Shown here: positions 15,759 through 22,558 of the stretch, in pieces
Layout: each line of letters opens with the position of its first letter
Position numbering within the stretch: position 1 is the stretch's first letter
DNA from: Candidatus Omnitrophota bacterium
GTDB taxonomy: Bacteria; Hinthialibacterota; Hinthialibacteria; Hinthialibacterales; Hinthialibacteraceae
DNA length: 37,134 nt
Direction of reading: 5' to 3'
NCBI GenBank assembly: GCA_016934335.1
Contig: JAFGTC010000171.1
Coordinates: 1 to 37,134 of the forward strand
Notes under the pieces: model-generated
Told to the model about the DNA's origin: nothing
Database searches by the model: none
What the model saw: only the letters and a program-made list of their open reading frames with translations
Position numbers and translations under genes: made by a program

Positions 15759-16811
15759 ATGAGATCTTCAAACCGTCGTCAATTCATCAAGCAAGCGGTT
15801 TTCCTGGCTGGAAATTTGCATTTCGTCCTAAATTCTCAGGCTATAAACACGGCGGCGATTCTGGAAGGCGTTCAATCTTTCATCCATCGAATCGCCCAAA
15901 AGGACGGTTCGTTTACGCCGGGGATCGATCCCGACTACAAAGGAATGTCGGATACAAATTTGTCGGGCATAGCGGCTCCCACATACGCAACTGTCCTGTG
16001 CCGCACGTTTGGCTGGCCCCTTCCCTACCCGGACGAGACCAGAGATTTTTTCCATCGATGCCAAAAGCCGGACGGCGCTTTTTATCCTCCCACAGGCGCG
16101 ATGGATCCAAATTCTCCGCAGGCAAAATTCTACAATACGGCTCAAAGCGTTGTCTCGTTGAAATTGATGGGGGATAAACCCAAGTACGATCCAAGTCCGG
16201 TCGCCGAATTTTTTTTCAAAAAGGAAGAGTTGGAAAAACTGCCTCTCTACATGACCAGTTTCTTTCCTTACTTTTATACGGCTCTTGGCATCCCTCTTCC
16301 GGATAAAATCGATCAAGCCCTGCGCGCCATCATCGAGCGCAAGCAGTCCGAAGACGGATATGTCGGCGACCACGTCGCATCCACATTTCACGCCGCCCAC
16401 TATTACCGGCTTATCGGCCTTCCCACCCCGAAAGGGGAAGCGATGCTTGAACGGGTATTACGCGATCAAAAACCGGATGGTTCATGGCATTTATTCGAAC
16501 CGGATTGGGACGTGCACGCCGCGTTCGATGCGCTTTTCATTTTACGGCAGCTCGGAAAAACGGGAGATTCCCGCATCAGGGATTCCTATCAACGCGCTAA
16601 CGGATGGATTCTGAAATGCAGAAAGGCCGATGGCGGATTTTCCCATTTTCCAATCAATACGGAATCCGATATGGATGCGGTCTATTTTCAGACCGGCTCG
16701 CTCGTCCAAACAGGGTTGCTGCAAACATCCAACAAATTACAGCATGAAGAAATCCTCGGCTGGGGACACGCCATGATTCCGGGAAAGACATATTCATGCC
16801 TGGCAAGCTAG
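15759..16811 (+). CDS. Exported prenyltransferase/squalene-cyclase-like alpha-toroid protein
   Basis: 350 residues. A Tat-like leader (SNRRQFIKQAVFLAG) is followed by five copies of the PFTB/squalene-oxidase repeat core: QKDGSF (47-52), QKPDGAF (102-108), QSEDGYV (196-202), QKPDGSW (237-243) and RKADGGF (288-294). These repeats build an alpha-alpha barrel in protein prenyltransferase beta subunits, terpene cyclases and some polysaccharide-acting proteins. Cyclase DxDD and the zinc-binding Asp-x-Cys of prenyltransferases are not evident (TESDMDAVYF near 301-310 has Asp instead of Cys), so neither activity should be assumed. Export and its position between two large hydrolase-like genes suggest a role outside the cytoplasm, possibly carbohydrate binding or cleavage; that is inference. 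Confidence 0.75.
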   Translation: MRSSNRRQFIKQAVFLAGNLHFVLNSQAINTAAILEGVQSFIHRIAQKDGSFTPGIDPDYKGMSDTNLSGIAAPTYATVLCRTFGWPLPYPDETRDFFHRCQKPDGAFYPPTGAMDPNSPQAKFYNTAQSVVSLKLMGDKPKYDPSPVAEFFFKKEELEKLPLYMTSFFPYFYTALGIPLPDKIDQALRAIIERKQSEDGYVGDHVASTFHAAHYYRLIGLPTPKGEAMLERVLRDQKPDGSWHLFEPDWDVHAAFDALFILRQLGKTGDSRIRDSYQRANGWILKCRKADGGFSHFPINTESDMDAVYFQTGSLVQTGLLQTSNKLQHEEILGWGHAMIPGKTYSCLAS

Positions 16812-16821
16812 GGTGCGCATC

Positions 16822-16856
16822 GTGGCGGCGCGCTGCGCTTTGAGCCCACCTCACCA
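16822..16856. repeat. REP-like repeat, degenerate copy 2
   Basis: A diverged version of the 35-bp unit. The right half (GCGCTTTGAGCCCACC, then TCACCA) is conserved, while the left arm has changed to GTGGCGGCGCG and pairs poorly. It stands 13 bp before intact copy 3, with similar flanking GTGCGCAT-type sequence. Confidence 0.65.
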
Positions 16857-16869
16857 GGCTTATGCGCAC

Positions 16870-16904
16870 GGTGGGCTACGCTTCGCTTTGAGCCCACCCT
16901 ACCA
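16870..16904. repeat. REP-like palindromic repeat, copy 3
   Basis: 35 bp identical to 5283-5317. It lies between the convergent toroid and 763-aa protein genes and ends 2 bp from the stop codon of the latter. It could serve both as a REP and as a transcription terminator. Confidence 0.8.
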
Positions 16905-16906
16905 AC

Positions 16907-19198
16907 TTAATCCGCCGGCGGGGATGGCAGTTCCAGAATGATCCAATCGTTCGTGATCGTTCGCAATGATGGAGGAAGAGGCCCACGCAGATTTTGAACC
17001 GCTCCATGAAATTCGCCGGCGGCGTCCCTCCACAAGGCCAGATCGATCGGCGGATTCAGCGAAATTTCGCATCCTTGAATCTGAAAATGCTGCAATGATC
17101 CGGCGGCCAAAGCCTCCAATCTCCCTTGCCGATCCAGGCGCACGGCCGCGACGCCCACGGCGTCGATCTTCACTTCATGACCATGAAGCCGGAAGGTTTT
17201 TTGAATAGCGTCGCCGGAGACGTTTTGCCTGCCGGCGATCCAGATGATCGTCCCGTCGATCAATCGGCAGAATCCTTCCGTCGGAGAACAACTGGATGCG
17301 GGCGCAAATCCCTGCAATTGGTTCACGGCGGGCGTTTGCGGTTCAATCCCCTTCTCTTTCAATGCGCGGCAGACGGCGGACGCCAGGGAGGGAATATCTT
17401 CACATTTCATCATGGAGGCAGGCAGATTGGATTCGCCGTCGATCGGCTTCCCTTCAAAATCTCGCGTCCACTCTCCCATACGGAAAAGTGAACTGCGCCC
17501 CCGAGCAGCTTGCTGGAAAAACCGGCTTGTGGAAGAATTCTCAAACTCGGGATGATAAAAAACTACGGCGGAGTATCGCTGCGGGCCATATTGAATCCAT
17601 CCGTCGTCCATCACGCGTAAATAACCGCCGGCAATTTCGCTGCTGGGGATGAGATCCGCCGGATGCCCCGCCCGCCACAGAGCGTTCACCAAATCCATTC
17701 CCACATCTTCATAGGACGGCCCCGCCCAATTCATGGCGCAGGCGTGTCCAAACACAACCGCAACGGGGCAGTCCAATGGAGCGGCGGAGATGAAATTCAA
17801 CAGACGAACGCGGCTTTCCGCCCGCACCAGATCTTCCTCGAGCAGCTCGCGGCTGCGTTCAAAAATCGATCCTGATCGCGGATAGATGGGATGATAATTG
17901 ATGCGCCCCCCGGCCAGCGCATGAGTCCAAACGCTGGAATCGTAGGCCGATTTTTTCTCGTTGTAATACATATTGTACCAGACGGGACTGTTCCATTTTT
18001 TGGCCAAGGCCGTGCGAACCGAGAAGGGAGTCGTCTCGTCCGTCTGCGCCCAGTCACGCTTGGCGATCCACCAGTCCAGACCGTTTTTCTTGAATTCTCT
18101 GGAATCCGGATAGGGCCACCAGGTCGGGTGCGTTGCGACGACCGCCGTCGCCCCCAGGATTTCTTTCACCGCCGCGTAAAAATCCTGCTCGATAGCGCCG
18201 TTCCTCCGCCACGACATCTTCATGAAATGGTTGACGGCGGCGATGCGCTCTTGTTCCCGGCCCTGGACGCCCTTGGACATCAGCAGGCAGTCGAACAGCA
18301 ATTCCCTTCCCCCTGAAATCTGCGCGTATTCCTCGGCGCGATGGGCGGAGTACCAGAATTCATCCTTGGCGGGATTCCCGTCGAAGCAGGGAGGGAATCC
18401 CCACTCGTCCTTGCACGCGCCCGCCAAAGGGACGTCTTGATAATCGCGCAGAATCCGCCGTTGAAATGGCAGAAGATGAGGCGCGAAAACATCCGGCGTC
18501 AGGTGCGTGAAGGCGGCCATGACGCATACCGTCCGGCCGCTCGAATCGGGGCGCCATGGAATTTCCACTTTCACTCTTTCGCTGGACTGCTCGACGATGC
18601 GGCAATCCGGAGTGACATCCCGCAGAGTCGCCGGATCGACGCCTTGTTCATTCCTATGATAGGAATAGACCCGCATCAACTCTCCCTGCAGCGGGATATA
18701 ATGCGTAGTGCGGGAGGTATAGTGATCGTTCAAATCCCGGCTTTTGATTTCAACTTGTAGATCTTCTTCGCCTACGAATCCAGCCTCTCGCAGAATCAGC
18801 ATCTGCTGCAGTTCGTCGGGATACAGGCTTTGGAAGGCACGGCGCGAGAGACGCACATCCAGATCCATCACAACGGAGATGCCGCGCTCCATCGCATATT
18901 TCGCCGCTCTTTGAATCTGATCGTGAACCTCTTTGTCCGTCACTTCTTTCAAGGGCGCTCTGACGCTGGCCGTCAGCATGTTATAGAGCGAATGTTCGTT
19001 GACCAAATCGATGAAATCTCGATAGCCCTCCGCTTCAAAATCCCGCTCCAGCCAAAACCAACAGCCCAAGACGGGAGGCGCTTCCTGCGGAAGGCGGAAA
19101 TTGCTTCCTGACGGATCCGCGGCATGAGAATAACCGGCAAATAAAAACAGATAGATGATAAGAGACGCGATTGTATAAAAAAATCGAACTGGCTTCAT
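16907..19198 (-). CDS. Large secreted glycoside-hydrolase-like protein, family not recognised
   Basis: 763 residues from ATG 19198, which begins a clean signal peptide (KPVRFFYTIASLIIYLFLF). The longer form from TTG 19240 has an AAGGA 10 nt upstream, so the start is undecided. The mature N-terminus PPVLGCWFWLERDFEAEGYRDF and YAMERGISVVMDLDVRL suggest a TIM barrel. GACKDEWGFPPCFDG offers acidic residues at a likely catalytic strand end. Later, VAVVFGHACAMNWAGPSYEDVG and WRAGHPADLIPSSEI followed by YSAVVFYHPEF resemble the GATase-like trimerisation domain of GH42 beta-galactosidases. The overall plan is therefore like the 798-aa protein across the toroid gene, although the sequences are not obviously homologous by eye. 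Substrate unknown. Confidence 0.62.
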   Translation of the reverse strand: MKPVRFFYTIASLIIYLFLFAGYSHAADPSGSNFRLPQEAPPVLGCWFWLERDFEAEGYRDFIDLVNEHSLYNMLTASVRAPLKEVTDKEVHDQIQRAAKYAMERGISVVMDLDVRLSRRAFQSLYPDELQQMLILREAGFVGEEDLQVEIKSRDLNDHYTSRTTHYIPLQGELMRVYSYHRNEQGVDPATLRDVTPDCRIVEQSSERVKVEIPWRPDSSGRTVCVMAAFTHLTPDVFAPHLLPFQRRILRDYQDVPLAGACKDEWGFPPCFDGNPAKDEFWYSAHRAEEYAQISGGRELLFDCLLMSKGVQGREQERIAAVNHFMKMSWRRNGAIEQDFYAAVKEILGATAVVATHPTWWPYPDSREFKKNGLDWWIAKRDWAQTDETTPFSVRTALAKKWNSPVWYNMYYNEKKSAYDSSVWTHALAGGRINYHPIYPRSGSIFERSRELLEEDLVRAESRVRLLNFISAAPLDCPVAVVFGHACAMNWAGPSYEDVGMDLVNALWRAGHPADLIPSSEIAGGYLRVMDDGWIQYGPQRYSAVVFYHPEFENSSTSRFFQQAARGRSSLFRMGEWTRDFEGKPIDGESNLPASMMKCEDIPSLASAVCRALKEKGIEPQTPAVNQLQGFAPASSCSPTEGFCRLIDGTIIWIAGRQNVSGDAIQKTFRLHGHEVKIDAVGVAAVRLDRQGRLEALAAGSLQHFQIQGCEISLNPPIDLALWRDAAGEFHGAVQNLRGPLPPSLRTITNDWIILELPSPPAD

Positions 19199-19240
19199 CG
19201 CGTCAACGCTTGAAAGGCATTTTTTCTCACTATGATTCAA

Positions 19241-19397
19241 GATCTGTTCATCCTTTTCGATGGGCGAAACGATTACGCCCTATATTGAGGAGGCAGAATG
19301 CTATCCTCGATATATCACCATAAAGAAAGAAAAGCGTCCTCGCAAGTCATCAGGAATGAGTCGACAAGCGCGGCGGATTGTTGTGCGATTGTTTTAA
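19241..19397. other. Intergenic stretch without recognised function
   Basis: About 157 bp upstream of the minus-strand 763-aa protein gene. I see no strong promoter, repeat or gene. It should contain that gene's promoter and runs into the decayed fragment that follows. Confidence 0.3.
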
Positions 19398-19571
19398 TCG
19401 TTGATTGACGGCGCCGACCCGTCCGATATTGTGGACGCCGGATTTATGGTGGTCGGCGATGTGGACAACGTTGGGGGAACGATTCACGTGGATGATATTC
19501 ATTTCATCAGCGACCTGCCAAGCGCAAGCGTACAAGGCGTCATCCAGGAAGGAAAAGTTCTCCCTGGCTGA
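19398..19571 (+). pseudogene. Decayed C-terminal fragment of a carbohydrate-binding-type module
   Basis: This 57-codon frame, open from a TAA at 19395 to TGA at 19569, reads GADPSDIVDAGFMVVGDV, then DNVGGTIHVDDIHFIS. The G-T-I-x-V-D-D-I-x-F pattern is the classic last strand of beta-sandwich carbohydrate-binding modules in secreted glycosidases. There is no ribosome binding site or ATG, and the upstream part of any module is missing, so it looks like the tail of a lost gene. Alternatively it could be chance. The overlapping frames here have no recognisable content. Confidence 0.45.
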
Positions 19572-19769
19572 CGTTTCCGTCTACGCGATCGGAGAAATCT
19601 TCTCTCGAAAGTACACATCAACCAACAACTCAGGCGACGCGCGCGACTGTCTTTTAAGGGTAGATGGATTTTCATTTGAAACAGGATGAAACCACGATTT
19701 TTTTTCCAGCGATTCCCACAAAAATCTCATCTCTAACCATCATAAAATGAGACACATAGATCGCTGCAA

Positions 19770-19783
19770 TGAACATATGTTCA
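19770..19783. promoter_or_regulatory. 14-bp perfect palindrome beside the sigma-54 promoter
   Basis: TGAACATATGTTCA is a perfect dyad ending 4 bp before the -24 box. Enhancer-binding proteins usually bind further upstream, so a repressor or other modulator site is equally possible. No regulator gene is in the window. Confidence 0.5.
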
Positions 19784-19787
19784 CTTC

Positions 19788-19804
19788 TTGGCACGCTTCT
19801 TGCA
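19788..19804 (+). promoter_or_regulatory. Sigma-54 (-24/-12) promoter
   Basis: TTGGCACG-CTTC-TTGCA matches the sigma-54 consensus YTGGCACG-N4-TTGCW at essentially every position, with the required 10 bp between the GG (19790-19791) and GC (19802-19803) pairs. Transcription would start near 19815, leaving about 26 nt before the ATG at 19841. It is the only such site I found on either strand. Confidence 0.85.
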
Positions 19805-19840
19805 GTATTGCCTGATAAAAGCTTTTGTAGGAGGCGAACC

Positions 19841-20197
19841 ATGTCCCAAAAACATCCTGTCAACATCGATGAGAAAATCCATTCGACCCTGAAAACCTGC
19901 ATCGGCAAAATGGCGGATCATCTGCAGAAAACCTTTGATCCTCAGAAAAAAGAATCCCTGGTGCTTTTCCGTCAGTTCTGCTCCGCCCTGAAAACGCGCA
20001 TGCAATGGATCAAAGATTCCGCCAAAACGTTCGAAGAAATCAAAGGGATCGTTCAGCGTACCCAAGATGCATGCAAAAACACGCAAAGTCCGGCTCGAAC
20101 CGGTTCAAACTGGCTCGAACAGTTGTTGAACAACGAAAATCCCGACAATCCGCTGCGTCCCAAGGATCTCAACAATGGACTTGTAATGGCGACATAA
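19841..20197 (+). CDS. 118-aa helical protein of unknown function under sigma-54 control
   Basis: AGGAGG at 19829-19834, 6 nt before ATG 19841, fixes the start; the frame extends further upstream but only through the promoter. The product is short, charged and predicted by eye to be almost entirely helical (KIHSTLKTCIGKMADHLQ, LVLFRQFCSALKTRMQW, SAKTFEEIKGIVQRTQ), ending in a polar, probably flexible tail rich in Asn, Pro and Asp. It has no signal peptide, membrane segment or known motif. Three scattered Cys residues have no metal-site spacing. A strong ribosome binding site and a consensus sigma-54 promoter suggest abundant, conditional expression. I do not recognise a family. No gene follows on this strand until 24241 or 24639. 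Confidence 0.8.
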   Translation: MSQKHPVNIDEKIHSTLKTCIGKMADHLQKTFDPQKKESLVLFRQFCSALKTRMQWIKDSAKTFEEIKGIVQRTQDACKNTQSPARTGSNWLEQLLNNENPDNPLRPKDLNNGLVMAT

Positions 20198-20484
20198 CGA
20201 AAAAATAGAGCATCACGGCAATTTTCGTCCTTCCAAGCGGCGCCCCATGGACGCCGGCAGGGGGAGGTGCATGCCAAATCACAGTGAATGCTCAATCAAT
20301 CGAAGATGCGTTCCTTGAATTGCCCTTTCCTGCATCTTGGATTGAGTTGTTCGGAGGGAGACGCTTGGAAACGGGAGAATATCCGATAGCGAGGAAAGTA
20401 TGAATTAGATTCTGTGTGCGTGAAGATGATTCGAGATTATTCTAACTCGGCAACAAGCAAATGAATGTTCCATTTAGAACGGCA
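20198..20484. other. Intergenic stretch, nothing recognised
   Basis: 287 bp between the ends of the convergent 118-aa gene and the BON/kinase-like gene. I looked for a terminator, small gene and repeats and saw no convincing candidate on either strand. Confidence 0.3.
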
Positions 20485-21309
20485 TCATGTTGGAATCGGA
20501 GAAGAGCGTCGCGCCGTCAATTCATCATGAACGGCTCGAACGCCTTCAGTACGTTTTACTATTTCAACGATCAAGGGACGAAGGGTTTCTATCTCAATAT
20601 TACCGGATAAAGTAATAACGCCGTCATCGGCAGAAACGTCAAATTCCAGGGATTCGGTTTCTCGATCAATCGCTAAATAAGCTTTGACTCTTGACGCTAA
20701 ACATAAATTCTTGATATAAATTAAATCCCCCTGTTTTACAGCGAATTCATCTTCTTCAACAGCCTGGCAAATCATCTTTTTCGCGGTTTCAATTTTCATG
20801 GAATCCAGATTGACGACAAGATCATAATTAATCGGATCACGCCAATCGGCGTCATATAAATATTTTGTCCAACGGGTTCGGATGTCATCCACTTCATGGA
20901 TATGCTGTTCGGCGTCTATCTTATTCATTTGCTTTGATTCCATGGCGGCTTGGACTCGCATGGGGATGGGGGCAATTAAACGAATTTTAAAAAGAAACGG
21001 GATTTGATCTAAAAGAAAATGTCCTGCATGACCGTGATAAATCATGTTTCCTGAGCACGCATGATCAAAAAGCGAAGACTGTAAAATGGCAAGATATTTT
21101 TTACGCCCACCTGTGATTCGCTCCCAAAAGGAAGGAGGTTTTTCCAGCGTTTTGCCTAATTCATTCCGATCGAGTTTAAATTTTGAGGCGGCGTCTTCTA
21201 ATAACATGTCTCGGCTGATGCATTCGTGATCCAACGAATCCGCCAACATTTGCGCAAGATGAATTCCCCAATTCAGAGATCCACGGGCAATCGTTATAAT
21301 AGCCATCAT
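20485..21309 (-). CDS. Cytidylate-kinase-like protein with C-terminal BON domain; degenerate P-loop
   Basis: 274 residues, cytoplasmic. Residues 3-200 match the cytidylate-kinase-like family: AIITIARGSLNWGIHLAQML at the P-loop position, CISRDMLLEDA, the shared signature MIYHGHAGHFLLDQ and YDLVVNLDSMKIETAKKMI. The P-loop lacks the usual Gly-Lys (WGIH instead of a GK pair), so phosphotransfer is doubtful. Residues about 222-268 form a BON-type domain (VSADDGVITLSGNIEI, then VEIVKRTEGVRAVHDEL), a fold linked to membrane or ligand binding. AAGGAG precedes ATG 21309 and ATG 21306. It is the last gene of a minus-strand cluster with the TauE/SafE permease and a longer paralogue. A nucleotide-sensing or regulatory role is inference. 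Confidence 0.85.
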   Translation of the reverse strand: MMAIITIARGSLNWGIHLAQMLADSLDHECISRDMLLEDAASKFKLDRNELGKTLEKPPSFWERITGGRKKYLAILQSSLFDHACSGNMIYHGHAGHFLLDQIPFLFKIRLIAPIPMRVQAAMESKQMNKIDAEQHIHEVDDIRTRWTKYLYDADWRDPINYDLVVNLDSMKIETAKKMICQAVEEDEFAVKQGDLIYIKNLCLASRVKAYLAIDRETESLEFDVSADDGVITLSGNIEIETLRPLIVEIVKRTEGVRAVHDELTARRSSPIPT

Positions 21310-21411
21310 TTTTCTCCTTACGTCATTAGATTGCTAACGTTTTTTTTGAGAAAATTCACATTCGCATAAGGTGTATAATTTTCAAAGATATATGGCGCTC
21401 GCGCTTCACCG

Positions 21412-22506
21412 TTAACTTTCCGCCGCCGGCGTTTCCGCTGTCTCCAATTCGATTCGAATTCGATTTCGGAGACGGTAGGCCCTGAAAACATTAAATAAAA
21501 TAAGTCCCACGCCAGACAATCCGCTGATGAACAACATGGCTTTACTGGTTTGATTTAAATATTTATCCCATCCTGGATTGAAGTTTAGATACTCCAGCTG
21601 GCGGAGATACATCGGAATGGCAATGATCCGGCTCAGGACGCAAAGAAGGATGACAATTCCCGTGACTAAGCGGATATAAAGTTCTTTCACGACTTTGGTT
21701 CCATACGCGCCAATATTGATCCCAATCAGCGAACCAAGAAAAAGCAGCATGGTGAGTCGAATATCAACATACCCTAAATAAACATAATTCGACGCGAGGA
21801 ACGCTCCCATAAACATAGCGAGGAACAGTTCGGTTCCCGTTGCCACAGTCGTCGGCACGCCGAAGATGTAAATCATGGCCGGCACGCCGATAAAACCGCC
21901 GACGCCGATCGTTCCCGCCAAATAGCCCGTGGCCAAACCCACTAGCAGCAGAATCCATAATGAAATGCGAACGTCCGCGATGGGGAAATTGATCATAGGG
22001 TGTAATTTCAAGCGCGATAAATATTTCGTGATCGTTCGAGACGGCCCTCTCTCTTCTTTCATTGTTTTCCATGAATCACGCAGGATGGATAGAGCCACCA
22101 GGCTGAGCACAATGATGAACACTAAACTGATGTATAAATCGGCCGCCGCCGATCCGCTGCTTCCATGACCGTCGGCATGACCGGTCACTAATAAATCGTT
22201 GATATAAACCGCAAGTGAATTCCCTGCGAATGCAGTCAGTATTAAAAAAATTCCCAGTTTTTTATCAACGTTTCCCAACTCATGATGGCGTTTGGATCCC
22301 ATCATTGCTTTTCCAAATTTATGAGCGACATTGCTGGCTACAGCAATAACGCCGGGAACACCAAGATTCATCATGCCGGGAGTCATAAAAAAAGCGCCGC
22401 CGCTGCCGATAAAACCGCTAAGCGTTCCTCCGATGAATCCCAGAAGGATGACCTCGAAGGAATCCAGTAAATGGAGATCTATAAATTGACTTAAATCCGC
22501 AGGCAT
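21412..22506 (-). CDS. TauE/SafE-family membrane permease
   Basis: 364 residues from ATG 22506, six nt after AAGGAG; an earlier in-frame ATG at 22524 would include that site in the gene. The protein has about eight hydrophobic segments in two related halves, each with the family's glycine-rich loop: GGTLSGFIGSGGAFFMTP near the N-terminus and GYLAGTIGVGGFIGVPAMIY near 195. The family moves anions such as sulfite, sulfoacetate or other organosulfur compounds, but many members are uncharacterised. The neighbours on both sides are cytidylate-kinase-like proteins, 52 bp upstream and 102 bp downstream on the same strand, so co-transcription and regulated transport are likely. Link to the sulfatase earlier in the window is speculative. 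Confidence 0.88.
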   Translation of the reverse strand: MPADLSQFIDLHLLDSFEVILLGFIGGTLSGFIGSGGAFFMTPGMMNLGVPGVIAVASNVAHKFGKAMMGSKRHHELGNVDKKLGIFLILTAFAGNSLAVYINDLLVTGHADGHGSSGSAAADLYISLVFIIVLSLVALSILRDSWKTMKEERGPSRTITKYLSRLKLHPMINFPIADVRISLWILLLVGLATGYLAGTIGVGGFIGVPAMIYIFGVPTTVATGTELFLAMFMGAFLASNYVYLGYVDIRLTMLLFLGSLIGINIGAYGTKVVKELYIRLVTGIVILLCVLSRIIAIPMYLRQLEYLNFNPGWDKYLNQTSKAMLFISGLSGVGLILFNVFRAYRLRNRIRIELETAETPAAES

Positions 22507-22558
22507 ATATTTCTCCTTCCCCATACCATATAAAATGGCGACGATCGGTTGATTCGCA

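Noticed and set aside
19405..19689. 94-codon open frame on the plus strand
   Set aside because: Overlaps the carbohydrate-binding-module relic in another frame; the relic's frame has the recognisable motif and this one has none.
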